A stretch of DNA of 64,000 nucleotides from contig JAFVAY010000011.1 of NCBI GenBank assembly GCA_017480325.1, forward strand, positions 152,178-216,177, written 5' to 3'. This DNA comes from Clostridiales bacterium (GTDB lineage Bacteria; Bacillota; Clostridia; Saccharofermentanales; Saccharofermentanaceae). The notes beneath the pieces were generated by a model. That model did no database searches, had not been told where the DNA came from, and saw only the letters and a program-made list of their open reading frames with translations. Shown one piece after another: positions 26,774 through 35,951 of this stretch (position 1 is its first letter; each line of letters starts with the position of its first letter). The position numbers and the translations under genes are program-made.

Positions 26774-27088
26774 TCACGCAGCTGACCTCATCCCGTCACC
26801 GGTCCCCCTTCTTTCTTGGAGGATCTTACGGGGAACCGGCTTAATGACGGATGGTCTCATGTCAACACGATAAACGCGGTATGGGCTTGAAGTCCTTACG
26901 GATGTGCGGGTAACATCCGAAGGTCTTCTGTTCGCGCGGTTGACTTCACGTGAGGTTCTTATCTGATCTAACCTGAGCTCTACCATTGCAGCTTCATCCT
27001 GCTTCCTCCAGAAATCAAAGGAATCCACGAGAGCCTTAACGGATACTAATATGAAGAATAATAATACTGACAAATCCAACGGTGACAT
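26774..27088 (-). CDS. Small membrane protein, hypothetical
   Basis: A 104-residue protein with one N-terminal transmembrane helix (about 5-22) followed by a strongly basic Arg-rich tail (about 45-100) that should lie in the cytoplasm. It has no recognisable family. Reality is supported by a strong AAGGAGG site before the ATG and an extended -10 promoter upstream (minus strand TGTTATACT, 27140-27132). It stops 2 bp from the convergent PAS-GGDEF gene. Confidence 0.6.
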   Translation of the reverse strand: MSPLDLSVLLFFILVSVKALVDSFDFWRKQDEAAMVELRLDQIRTSREVNRANRRPSDVTRTSVRTSSPYRVYRVDMRPSVIKPVPRKILQERRGTGDGMRSAA

Positions 27089-27131
27089 AATCTATAGTCC
27101 TCCTTACTAAGTGCTTGTTTCTTATGACAGG

Positions 27132-27140
27132 AGTATAACA
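27132..27140 (-). promoter_or_regulatory. Extended -10 promoter for the small membrane protein gene
   Basis: Minus-strand TGTTATACT (27140-27132), a TGn-extended -10; predicted start near 27125 and leader of about 37 nt with the AAGGAGG site. No good -35. Confidence 0.45.
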
Positions 27141-27256
27141 CGAGATATGTACCGTTATTTGGACTTAATTGCAAATTAAGAACAAAAAGCGAACATTTAA
27201 TGTAAATCAGCGCGAGAAAGCGGAAATGAATTCTAGAGCTAATTAAATAACGTATC

Positions 27257-29086
27257 TCAGCCGAGGCTGGAGGCGCCGATCCTGGTGGCGCCGGCTTCGA
27301 TCATTGACTTGGCGGCGTCCTCACTTCGAATCCCGCCGGCGGCCTTGACCTCCACGGTAGAGCCTGAGAAGTGGCGCATAAGTCTGACGTCGTCCACGGT
27401 GGCGCCCGACGAGCCAAAGCCGGTGGAGGTCTTAATAAAGTCTGCGCCTTGTACTGTTACGATATTACAAAGCATCTTCTTCTCTGTATCCGTCAGCTCG
27501 CAGGTCTCGATTATCACCTTGAGGATCGCACCCTTCTTGTGTACTGCATCTGCAATGATTCCGATCTCAAGGGCCGCCTCATCGAATCTTCTGGACTTAA
27601 TGAAGTTGATATTGATCACCATGTCGATCTCGGTGGCACCGTTGCTGATGGCGTCAAGGGCTTCATACTTCTTGACTGCTGTGGTGCTGTAGCCGTTAGG
27701 GAAGCTGATGACAGTGCAGATATTGATCCTGCCCTTAGCTCTTCTGGCAGCGTCCTTTACGAAGCAAGGCTGTATGCATACTGAGGCAGCCCCCTTAAGT
27801 ATGGCATCGTCTACCAGAGCCTCTATGTCGGAGGTCTTCGCGGTGGTCTTAAGATTGGTCATATCGACATAGGACATAAGATCATTCTCGTTAAGCTCAT
27901 GCGGAAGATGCGGAACGGAAGGGGCAAAGCTTCTGGCAAGAAGCGCTGTATATACGATCGATGAGATAATATTAAAGCCTGCGATCTCACCCATGTTATG
28001 CGGTACGTCGTAACCTTCTCCGTAGATCAGAAGAGGTACGCACTCCCTCGAGTGATCGGTGGATGGAGTTGAGGGATCACAGCCGTGATCTGCTGTGATA
28101 ATAAGAAGGTCGTCCTTCTCAAGCAGCGGCAATATCTGTTCAAGTGCATCGTCAAATTCATGCATTGCTTCCGCATAGCCCTTGATGTCATTTCTGTGGC
28201 CGTACTTCATATCGAAGTCAACTAGGTTCAGGAAGCAAAGTCCGTGGAAGTCGCAGTCCAGCATATCCTTGAGTCTTCTTATGCCGTCGGTGTTGTCTGA
28301 GGTAGCGATCTCCTCCGTCAGCCCTCTGTGGGCATAAAGATCCTTTATCTTGCCTATGGATATGACATCGAGATCCTGTGCCTTCAGGATATCGAGCATA
28401 GTGGCGGAGGGTGCGGGGAGGGAGAAATCCTTACGGTTAGAGGTCCTTGTGAAGCCTTCTTCAGCAGACCCTACGAAAGGCCTGGCGATAACTCTTCCGA
28501 CTCCGTCAGCCCCGGTCATAAATTCGCGACACGAGGAGCAGATAGAGTACAGCTCATCGAGCGGGACGACATCCTCGTGAGTCGCGATCTGAAGCACCGA
28601 ATCCGCCGAGGTATATACGATAAGATCTCCGGTCTTCATATGCTGCTCTCCGAAGTCTCTTATAACATCTGTTCCGCTGTAGGGCTTGTTGCAGAGGATC
28701 CCTCTTCCCGATACCTCGCGTATCTTATCGAGAATATGCTCCGGGAAGCCGTCAGGGTATGTGGGAAGCGGGCTTGAAGAACATACTCCTGCCATCTCCC
28801 AATGACCTATAGTTGAGTCCTTGCCTGCCGACAGCTCTCTTAATCTTCCGTAGTAGCCGACAGGTGAGGGAATAGTCTCCTGCGCGTCCTTCCAGCTTAA
28901 TATGCGCTCATCGTCAAGTCCGTCTATGTTAAGAAGACCCATCTTCGACAGTCCCGGGAAGGGTCTGTTCGAATCGGATAACACAGCCGCCAGAGTATTA
29001 CTGCCCTCGTCCTTAAATGCTGCCTCGTCAGGGGCGCCTCCCAAACCGAAGCTGTCCAGAACTATAAGAAAAACGCGCTTTGCCAT
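27257..29086 (-). CDS. deoB: Phosphopentomutase-deoxyribose-phosphate aldolase fusion (DeoB-DeoC)
   Basis: One unbroken 609-residue frame holds two successive enzymes of deoxyribose catabolism. Residues 1-392 are a phosphopentomutase: metal-binding LDSFGLG (Asp11), phosphoacceptor Thr92 in the KDSTIGHWE motif, NLVDFDMKYGHRND (287-300) and TADHGCDPSTPSTDHSRE (331-348). Residues about 403-609 are a class I DERA: EIDMVIN (Asp488), Schiff-base Lys552 in FIKTSTGF and Lys581 in VKAAGGIR. The DERA start is altered: the usual YIDHTLLK reads YVDMTNLK. It would convert deoxyribose 1-phosphate to glyceraldehyde 3-phosphate and acetaldehyde on one chain. A GGGGGA site precedes the start. Normally these are separate genes, deoB and deoC. 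Confidence 0.9.
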   Translation of the reverse strand: MAKRVFLIVLDSFGLGGAPDEAAFKDEGSNTLAAVLSDSNRPFPGLSKMGLLNIDGLDDERILSWKDAQETIPSPVGYYGRLRELSAGKDSTIGHWEMAGVCSSSPLPTYPDGFPEHILDKIREVSGRGILCNKPYSGTDVIRDFGEQHMKTGDLIVYTSADSVLQIATHEDVVPLDELYSICSSCREFMTGADGVGRVIARPFVGSAEEGFTRTSNRKDFSLPAPSATMLDILKAQDLDVISIGKIKDLYAHRGLTEEIATSDNTDGIRRLKDMLDCDFHGLCFLNLVDFDMKYGHRNDIKGYAEAMHEFDDALEQILPLLEKDDLLIITADHGCDPSTPSTDHSRECVPLLIYGEGYDVPHNMGEIAGFNIISSIVYTALLARSFAPSVPHLPHELNENDLMSYVDMTNLKTTAKTSDIEALVDDAILKGAASVCIQPCFVKDAARRAKGRINICTVISFPNGYSTTAVKKYEALDAISNGATEIDMVININFIKSRRFDEAALEIGIIADAVHKKGAILKVIIETCELTDTEKKMLCNIVTVQGADFIKTSTGFGSSGATVDDVRLMRHFSGSTVEVKAAGGIRSEDAAKSMIEAGATRIGASSLG

Positions 29087-29144
29087 AATTATTCCCCCGG
29101 AAAGATTACTTGGTTAAAGTATACCGCTTGAAGCCTCCTCAATG

Positions 29145-29150
29145 TATAAT
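29145..29150 (+). promoter_or_regulatory. -10 element for the DEAD-box helicase gene
   Basis: TATAAT lies 32 nt before the chosen ATG at 29182; the predicted start is near 29157. No convincing -35 is present. Confidence 0.4.
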
Positions 29151-29181
29151 ATTCGCGTGTAAAAGAAAGAATGGGAATAAT

Positions 29182-30321
29182 ATGAGTGACAACAATGAAG
29201 AATTAGGCTTTAAGGATTTTGACTTATCCCCTGAGATAAGAAACTCCTTGAAGAAGATGGGTGTTAAACGCCCTACGACAGTTCAGCAGAAGGCGATCCC
29301 GCTTCTTATGGATAACATGAGCCTTATCGCCAAGGCTCCTACGGGAACAGGAAAGACCTTTGCCTTCGCGATACCTATCCTTGAGTATCTTAATACCAAT
29401 GTGGACTTTGTACAGGCTTTGATCCTGTGTCCTACTAGAGAGCTGGCGCTTCAGATCGCATCGGAGATCAAGAGTCTTGCCAGATATATCGAGGGCTTTA
29501 ACGTGTGTGCCGTAATAGGCGGGCAGAATATAAGAACTCAGGAGAACAAGATCAAGCGTAAGCCTCAGGTGGTTGTGGCGACTCCGGGAAGACTTCTCGA
29601 TCTCGTAGGCAGGAGAATGATCGATATCAGCAATATCTATACTCTCATCCTGGACGAGGCGGACGAGATGCTGAAGATGGGCTTTATCAATGACATAAGG
29701 CGCATAATAGCTCTGACTCCCAAGGATAAGCAGATGGCACTGTTCTCAGCGACTATGCCAAGAGAGATATTGGACATCACATGGCAGTTCATGGAGGATG
29801 CGGCCCAGATTGATGTAATGCCTAAGGCCGACGATCATCCGAATATCGACGAGTATATTATAGAGGTCCCCGAGAAGGATAAGGTGGGAGCGATAGTAAG
29901 CATTCTTGATCGTGAGCATATTCGTAAAGCAATAGTTTTCTGCAACACCAGGACCCAGACCGAGAAGGTGTTAAGAAAGCTCGAGAGCTCCGGAATATCA
30001 TGCGATATACTTCACGGTAATATCGGTCAGGGCGGAAGAAACCGGGTTATGGACGGCTTCCGCAGAGATAAGTTCAATGTGCTCGTAGCAACGGATGTGG
30101 TTGCCCGCGGCATAGATGTCGATGATGTGGAGGCTGTCTTTAATCACGATATCCCGAATGAGAATGAGTTCTATCTTCACAGGATCGGGAGGACCGGACG
30201 CGCCGGAAGGTCCGGCAAGGCGTTCTCTCTTGTGGCCTATATGGATAAGGCCAGGATGGAGGAGATCATAAGGTATACTGCCTGTGATCCCGTCACCTAC
30301 GAATTACAAGGAAGTTTATAA
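29182..30321 (+). CDS. DEAD-box ATP-dependent RNA helicase
   Basis: The start is placed at 29182 (MSDNNEELGF) downstream of the TATAAT; a longer frame from 29110 would begin before the promoter. The 379-residue enzyme has the full motif set: Q-motif region (LKKMGVKRPTTVQQKAIPL), motif I APTGTGKT, Ia PTRELALQ, motif II DEAD, motif III SAT, motif V ATDVVARGID and motif VI HRIGRTGRAGR. There is no long C-terminal RNA-binding extension, so it is a minimal core, probably acting in RNA turnover or ribosome assembly. Confidence 0.93.
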   Translation: MSDNNEELGFKDFDLSPEIRNSLKKMGVKRPTTVQQKAIPLLMDNMSLIAKAPTGTGKTFAFAIPILEYLNTNVDFVQALILCPTRELALQIASEIKSLARYIEGFNVCAVIGGQNIRTQENKIKRKPQVVVATPGRLLDLVGRRMIDISNIYTLILDEADEMLKMGFINDIRRIIALTPKDKQMALFSATMPREILDITWQFMEDAAQIDVMPKADDHPNIDEYIIEVPEKDKVGAIVSILDREHIRKAIVFCNTRTQTEKVLRKLESSGISCDILHGNIGQGGRNRVMDGFRRDKFNVLVATDVVARGIDVDDVEAVFNHDIPNENEFYLHRIGRTGRAGRSGKAFSLVAYMDKARMEEIIRYTACDPVTYELQGSL

Positions 30322-30399
30322 AAAAGCAACGAATCTGCTATTAATTGGTGACTTTAGTAGTTTAAAATATGACTAGACTTTACCTTCGGAGGTAATACT

Positions 30400-33189
30400 A
30401 TGCCCGAACTGACACTTGATTGGAAAGAATATAAGACACAGGCAGTAGAGGTTGCCAGAAACGGTTCAGTACTTCTTAAGAATGACAGAGATGCCCTTCC
30501 GGTCGGTAAGGATCAGAGGATAGCGCTTTTCGGGAGGATGCAGGCTAACTACTATAAGAGCGGCACCGGATCCGGTGGCATGGTTAATGTCAATCACGTT
30601 TACAACATAAGAGAAGGACTTCTGGAGGCAGGAGCGAAGCTCGATCAGGAGCTTATGACCATCTATGATGAATGGGAGAAGGAGAATCCCGTTGATCCCG
30701 GAGTAGGCTGGGGTCAGGAGAAATGGTCTCAGGAGGAGATGCCCGTAGAAGATGACTTCGTGGAGAGGTTCTCGAAGACAAATGACGTGGCGGTCATCGT
30801 AATCGCCAGAACTGCGGGCGAGGACAGAGATAATACCGCAGAGAAGGGCTCGTACTACCTGTCTGACGGTGAGGAGGAGCTGCTCTCGAAGGTGTGTAAG
30901 GCCTTCCCTAAGACGGTCGTTCTTCTTAATGTAGGTAATATCATCGATATGTCCTGGGTCACCAGGTTCGATCCCGCCGCAGTCATGTACGTGTGGCAGG
31001 CGGGCATGTACGGAGGTCTCGCGGTAGGCGATCTTGTGATGGGTAACGCCACTCCCTCGGGATGTCTTACGGACACCATAGCTTATAATCTCGAGGACTA
31101 CCCCTCCAGTAAGAACTTCGGAGACGGAGACGGTCTTAAGGATACTTACGAGGAGGATATATTCGTAGGCTACAGGTATTTCGTGACATTCGCTCCCGAT
31201 AAGGTTCAGTACCCCTTCGGTTACGGTCTGTCTTATACCAGCTTCGAGGTCAAGGCCGGTGAGATATCCTATGAGGATAAGACATTAAGGATAGACGTAA
31301 AAGTAAAGAATACAGGTGCTATCAAAGGCTCTAAGGCCGTAATGATCTACGCCGATCTTCCTTCGGGCAAGCTTACGAAGCCATCCAGAATCCTTGTGGG
31401 ATTCGGCAAGACCAAGGCCCTCGAAGCCGGCGAGGAGGGAACGGTATCCATAGTAATTCCTCGGACCCGCTATGCCTCCTATGATGATGACGGAAGACTC
31501 GGGAAGGGCATCGGATGGATGCTGGAGAAGGGGGCTTATAGGTTCATGCTCGGAAGCGATATCGCAGATGTCACGGAAGTCTATGAGCTTACCTTAGAAG
31601 AGGATGTTGTATTAGAGAATCTGAAGTCTGCACTTAAGCCCGTGGAGAGCTTTAAGAGAATGACGAATAACGGCATGGAGGATGTGCCGGTAAGAACTCA
31701 TGAGAATATCGAGGATCGCTTAGTCGGTCTTAAGCCCGAGATACCTCAGACGGGTGATAAGGGGATCAAGCTGTCGGATGTAAAGACCGGTAAGAATACG
31801 ATGGATGAATTCATAGCTCAGCTTACCGATGAGGATCTTGCTCTCATGATAAGGGGCGAGGGCATGAGCAGTCCTAAGGTTACAACGGGAACAGCGGGAG
31901 CCTTCGCGGGAGTTACGAAGCATCATATGGAGCTTGGAATACCTACAGTATGCTGCTCCGACGGTCCATCCGGAATGAGGATCGACAGCGGTAAGAAGGC
32001 GTTCTCTTTGCCCAACGGTACATGTATAGCTTCGACCTTCGATATGGAACTTATAGAGCAGCTGTTCGTATGCTTCGGCAAGGAGATGCTCTCGAATGAG
32101 ATCGACGCTATCCTTGGCCCCGGAATGAATATTCACAGATTCCCTCTTAACGGAAGAAACTTCGAGTATTTCTCAGAGGATCCGCTTGTGACGGGACTTA
32201 TCGGAACCGCTCAGCTTAATGGACTTCATAAGGTCGGCGTCACTGCGGTTATCAAGCACTTCTGTGCCAACAATCGCGAGACCAACAGAAGGTTTATGGA
32301 TTCCGTGATATCGGAAAAGGCTCTGCGTGAGATATATATGAGAGGCTTCGAGATCGCGGTTAAGGAAGGCAACGCCAGAAGCATCATGTCCGTATATAAC
32401 AAGATCAACGGCGTATACGGAACAGCAAACTATGAGCTTAATACCGAGATACTACGTAATCAGTGGGGCTATACAGGTATCGTAATGACTGACTGGTGGG
32501 CTTTTATAACCAAGGTTCCGGCAATGACTCACAGGTCCGATTCTTTGACGGAGCATTCGTATATGGCGAAGGCTCAGTGCGACCTGTTCATGGTGTGCTC
32601 ACACGTCGAAAAGGATACTATCGACGAGAGTGATATCGTAGAGAGCCTTACGAGCGGCAATACCGAGCTTATTACCCGTGCCGAGATGCAGCGTAATGCG
32701 AGGAATATCTTAAACTATGCGATGAAGGCTCCCGCTATGGATCGTCTCATGGGTGATCCGTATAAGATAGAGCACGTAGATTGTCCCTTCAAGGATGACA
32801 CGGTAGTAACAAGAGTCGATAATTACTACCAGGTTAAAGGCGAAGGAGAGACAATAATAGAGGTTGATACAGATACTTCCACCGGTGCCGATTACACCTT
32901 CGGTCTTGATTCCGATGTACCCGGAAGGTATGACGTTACCTTCACTGCGAGATCGGAGCTTGGAGCTTTGGCTCAGATCCCTATGACGGTGTACTGTACC
33001 AGCATCCCGTTCCGAGTCATGACCTGGAACGGACTCGAAGGGCACGTGGGAACACAGGATACAACCTTCATGCTTATATCCAAGTACAATGTCTTCAGGA
33101 TCCACTTTGGTGGCGCAGGTGTTAAGCTCCTGTCACTTAAGCTCAAGCTTAAGGTCAGGGCGGAGGATGATCCCGACCCCAATTTCTGA
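30400..33189 (+). CDS. GH3 beta-glucosidase with permuted domain order
   Basis: A 929-residue cytoplasmic enzyme (no signal peptide) whose domains run in the reverse of the usual GH3 order: the (alpha/beta)6 sandwich domain first (about 10-230), then a fibronectin-III-like domain (about 280-400), then the TIM-barrel domain (about 465-735), then a ~150-residue beta-rich C-terminal region. The catalytic nucleophile is Asp698 (VMTDWW) and the likely acid/base is Glu141 (AGEDRDN). The same order is known in Ruminococcus albus and Butyrivibrio beta-glucosidases. It would split cellobiose released by the GH9 cellulase. A GGAGG site precedes the ATG, and a strong terminator follows. Confidence 0.92.
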   Translation: MPELTLDWKEYKTQAVEVARNGSVLLKNDRDALPVGKDQRIALFGRMQANYYKSGTGSGGMVNVNHVYNIREGLLEAGAKLDQELMTIYDEWEKENPVDPGVGWGQEKWSQEEMPVEDDFVERFSKTNDVAVIVIARTAGEDRDNTAEKGSYYLSDGEEELLSKVCKAFPKTVVLLNVGNIIDMSWVTRFDPAAVMYVWQAGMYGGLAVGDLVMGNATPSGCLTDTIAYNLEDYPSSKNFGDGDGLKDTYEEDIFVGYRYFVTFAPDKVQYPFGYGLSYTSFEVKAGEISYEDKTLRIDVKVKNTGAIKGSKAVMIYADLPSGKLTKPSRILVGFGKTKALEAGEEGTVSIVIPRTRYASYDDDGRLGKGIGWMLEKGAYRFMLGSDIADVTEVYELTLEEDVVLENLKSALKPVESFKRMTNNGMEDVPVRTHENIEDRLVGLKPEIPQTGDKGIKLSDVKTGKNTMDEFIAQLTDEDLALMIRGEGMSSPKVTTGTAGAFAGVTKHHMELGIPTVCCSDGPSGMRIDSGKKAFSLPNGTCIASTFDMELIEQLFVCFGKEMLSNEIDAILGPGMNIHRFPLNGRNFEYFSEDPLVTGLIGTAQLNGLHKVGVTAVIKHFCANNRETNRRFMDSVISEKALREIYMRGFEIAVKEGNARSIMSVYNKINGVYGTANYELNTEILRNQWGYTGIVMTDWWAFITKVPAMTHRSDSLTEHSYMAKAQCDLFMVCSHVEKDTIDESDIVESLTSGNTELITRAEMQRNARNILNYAMKAPAMDRLMGDPYKIEHVDCPFKDDTVVTRVDNYYQVKGEGETIIEVDTDTSTGADYTFGLDSDVPGRYDVTFTARSELGALAQIPMTVYCTSIPFRVMTWNGLEGHVGTQDTTFMLISKYNVFRIHFGGAGVKLLSLKLKLKVRAEDDPDPNF

Positions 33190-33218
33190 TGATTAGTCAC
33201 TGAATTAATGTTAAAATA

Positions 33219-33247
33219 ACAGTCAGCCGTATGAGGCTGACTGTTTT
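33219..33247 (+). terminator. Terminator after the GH3 gene
   Basis: ACAGTCAGCC (33219-33228), a 6-nt loop, GGCTGACTGT (33235-33244) and TTTT. A perfect 10-bp stem. Confidence 0.8.
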
Positions 33248-33264
33248 CGATAGGAGGCATACCG

Positions 33265-33966
33265 GTGAGAAGAGATTATTTCATATGCGTTTTTCTTCTG
33301 TGCATATGTGTATCGCTCTTTTATGTGTGTTTTATGCCGCTGTACTTCGTGTATGGAGGTATAGTTCCCAGAGAATTCGGCACCTTCGAGACAGTTATGA
33401 GCTACATATACTTGGCGCTGGTATTCTTAGTGCTTCCCGTCTACGCGGCGTATAAGAAGAAGCTGTGGATGACTGCAGGCCTGGCGGCTTACGGGATACT
33501 GGCAGCCTTCCCGGTGTGGGTCCTTCCCGGTATGGCAGATAAGCTGTCGGGAGATGATGCGAGCATCGTATCGGTAGTATGGGCGTTTCTTCTAAGATCC
33601 ATATACGGTATGGCAGAGGCGCCCTTCGCTCCTGCGACACGCCTGTTCGGGGACTCCTTCACAGAGGTGCTTCCGAGGCGGATCATGCCGGTCGCCATCA
33701 TACTCTATGTGTGCATACAGCTTTACAGGTTCTACCGCGATGCCTACAGGGCAGAGCAGCTTGACCCGCTGAAGGCCTTAGATAAGACATCCATCGAGAA
33801 CAGCAGGAGTGCCGCAGCCGTAGGTACGAAGACAATACGTAAGGCTCAGATACCCGAGGTTCTCGGAACAGTGATCTCAGCTCCGGTACGCACGCAGAGC
33901 AAATCGGAGGAAGAAGTCAAAAAAGCGACAGATTCTGATACTGACTTTGATGGACCTGAGGACTGA
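33265..33966 (+). CDS. Hypothetical integral membrane protein
   Basis: A 233-residue protein from a GTG start with an AGGAGG site 9 nt upstream. It has four hydrophobic segments: about 5-32, 45-66, 73-92 and 140-158. A ~60-residue polar, acidic C-terminal tail follows and should be cytoplasmic. No family is recognised. It starts directly after the terminator of the GH3 gene, so it needs its own promoter; TAAAAT at 33212-33217 is a possible -10. The next gene follows after 44 bp. Confidence 0.7.
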   Translation: MRRDYFICVFLLCICVSLFYVCFMPLYFVYGGIVPREFGTFETVMSYIYLALVFLVLPVYAAYKKKLWMTAGLAAYGILAAFPVWVLPGMADKLSGDDASIVSVVWAFLLRSIYGMAEAPFAPATRLFGDSFTEVLPRRIMPVAIILYVCIQLYRFYRDAYRAEQLDPLKALDKTSIENSRSAAAVGTKTIRKAQIPEVLGTVISAPVRTQSKSEEEVKKATDSDTDFDGPED

Positions 33967-34010
33967 TCCTGTTATATAATCATACGAACTTACTTCTCGG
34001 AGAACAGATA

Positions 34011-34814
34011 ATGGCAAAGAACAACAAACATTGGGAAAAGATGATGGCGAGCGACAGCGATCGTAAGGTCGCCAAGTCCGGTCAGGACCCACTCGAGGTC
34101 GGTCTTTCCGAGATGACCTGGTTCCAAAGGCAGACCAGGAAGGTAAGAAATACTATTGAGAAGACACGTGAGACCTTCGGTGAGGAGGTTGGTAATTCCG
34201 TTACCTCCGGAGTTCTGGCGCTGTATCTTCTGTTCATGATTCCTTTCGCAGCCGTTCACGCTTATGTTAAGGCTCCCGAAGGGTATGCCGTCTCCGACAG
34301 TATCGGAGTATCGGCCTTTATGCTGTTCGGCTTCTTGGCGTCATTATTTACAACGATCTATCACTTCCAGAAGCCCGGGTCCATCCACAAGAGAGTATTC
34401 GCGAAGCTCGACCACATCATGGTCTACTATGCGATCTTCGGAGTCTATTCTCCGGTATGTCTGTCTCTTATCGGAGGGACTTTGGGTTATGGGATACTCA
34501 TAGCTGAGCTGGCGCTGGCACTTCTCGGAACCTTTCTCATGATATTCATGTATCCTGATAACAAGGTGGGAAGCAGGTTCGCAGTACTGATCTACGGCAT
34601 CATGGCGATACTTATTGTCTTCGCCTTCAAGCCATTCCATGAAGCGGCTACTCCGGCAAGCTTCTGGTTGCTTATATCCGGAACGGCGGCGTATATCGTC
34701 GGATTGTTCTTCTACTCGGGTAAAAAATTCAAGTTCTCGCATATGGTATGGCATCTTCTTGTTGTAGCGGCCTACGTATGCCATGTACTTGCGTTGGTAT
34801 ATTTCTTCAGATAA
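34011..34814 (+). CDS. Hemolysin III / PAQR family membrane protein
   Basis: A 267-residue protein with a 60-residue polar N-terminal region and seven transmembrane helices. The family's metal-site signatures are visible: TTIYHF at the end of helix 2, LDHIMVYYAIFGVYSP in helix 3 and a SHMVWHLLVVAAYVCH helix near the C terminus (His, Asp and two His expected to bind zinc). The longer hydrophilic N terminus is unusual for bacterial members. The function of these YqfA-like proteins is not settled despite the historical name. GGAG and TATAAT (33975-33980) lie upstream. Confidence 0.85.
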   Translation: MAKNNKHWEKMMASDSDRKVAKSGQDPLEVGLSEMTWFQRQTRKVRNTIEKTRETFGEEVGNSVTSGVLALYLLFMIPFAAVHAYVKAPEGYAVSDSIGVSAFMLFGFLASLFTTIYHFQKPGSIHKRVFAKLDHIMVYYAIFGVYSPVCLSLIGGTLGYGILIAELALALLGTFLMIFMYPDNKVGSRFAVLIYGIMAILIVFAFKPFHEAATPASFWLLISGTAAYIVGLFFYSGKKFKFSHMVWHLLVVAAYVCHVLALVYFFR

Positions 34815-34828
34815 GGCAGGAATAATAA

Positions 34829-35932
34829 ATGTATAAGCTTTTGATCATTAATCCGGGGTCTACATCGACCAAGGTCAGTCTTTACGAGGACGAGAAGCTG
34901 GTCTTCGAGAAGAGTCTTTTCCACGATGCGGACGAGCTTTTGAAGTTCTCTCACGTTAATCTGCAGATTCCCTTCAGATATGGCGTGATCCTGGATATGC
35001 TTAAGGAGGAGAAGGTAGCTCCGGAGTCGATCGATGCTTACGTGGGAAGAGGCGGCAGTGCCTGCACCCAGCCCGGAGGTATTACCAGAATAGATCAGAA
35101 GCTGTACGATGATACGGTAGCTGCCGTAGGAGGCTCGGAGCATCCTGCGAAGCTCGGTGTCATGCTGGCCTGGAAGTTCGCATGCGAGTACGATAAGCCC
35201 GCATTCACGCTTAACCCGACTAACGTAGACGAATACTGTGACTACGCCAGACTGACGGGCATTAAGGGTGTTTACAGAGTATCTCATTCTCATGTTCTTA
35301 ATCAGAAGACGGTTGCCGAGTACCACGCCAAGAAGCTGGGAGGCAGGTATGAAGATATGAACTTTATAGTGGCGCATATAGACGGCGGAATCACTGTCAG
35401 TGCTCACGATCACGGCAGAATGGTGGACGGCAATATGGGAGCTGACGGAGAGGGGGCCTTCACACCCACAAGGATAGGTTCTGTTCCGGTTCTGGCACTT
35501 CTTGACTATATCGAGGCTCATTCCATAGATGAGGTCCGCTTAAGATGCTCCCGTGCCGGCGGATTCGTGGATCTGTTCGGAACTGCGAATTCCGATACCA
35601 TCCATGAGCTTGTGGAGCAGGGCGACCGTAAGGCCGAGCTTGTGTGGAATACCATGATCTATCAGATCTGTAAGATGATCGGTGAGATGAGCGCAGTTCT
35701 ATGCGGTAAGGTGGACGGCATTCTGCTTACCGGCGGTCTTATGAGATTCAACGATATAATCGAAGGGATAACAAAGCGATGCGGATTCATAGCTCCGATC
35801 AGCGTGTACCCCGGAGAGATGGAACAGGAGGCGCTGGCACTTCCTGCTTTGGCTGTGTTAAGAGGGGAGAAGACTCCGCTTACATATTCCGGAAAGAATG
35901 TGTGGGACGGCTTCGAGGGGATAGACCTTTAA
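34829..35932 (+). CDS. buk: Butyrate kinase-type acyl kinase
   Basis: A 367-residue member of the acetate/butyrate kinase branch of the ASKHA fold: NPGSTSTKVSLYEDE phosphate-binding start, GRGGSACTQPGG, AHIDGGITVSAHDHGRMVDGN and the ILLTGGLM adenosine motif. By sequence it is Buk-type rather than AckA-type (length ~360 and the HIDGGI loop). It forms acyl-phosphate and ADP from acyl acid and ATP, and in vivo usually runs toward ATP. The next gene is pta, not ptb, so it may serve as the acetate kinase of this pair. The gap to pta is 19 bp. Confidence 0.92.
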   Translation: MYKLLIINPGSTSTKVSLYEDEKLVFEKSLFHDADELLKFSHVNLQIPFRYGVILDMLKEEKVAPESIDAYVGRGGSACTQPGGITRIDQKLYDDTVAAVGGSEHPAKLGVMLAWKFACEYDKPAFTLNPTNVDEYCDYARLTGIKGVYRVSHSHVLNQKTVAEYHAKKLGGRYEDMNFIVAHIDGGITVSAHDHGRMVDGNMGADGEGAFTPTRIGSVPVLALLDYIEAHSIDEVRLRCSRAGGFVDLFGTANSDTIHELVEQGDRKAELVWNTMIYQICKMIGEMSAVLCGKVDGILLTGGLMRFNDIIEGITKRCGFIAPISVYPGEMEQEALALPALAVLRGEKTPLTYSGKNVWDGFEGIDL

Positions 35933-35951
35933 GTTAAGGAGGAGATTATTT

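Noticed and set aside
27257..29086. Fusion caused by sequencing error
   Set aside because: A single frameshift would not keep both domains in one frame with matching codon use across the joint; a missed stop cannot be excluded but nothing suggests it.
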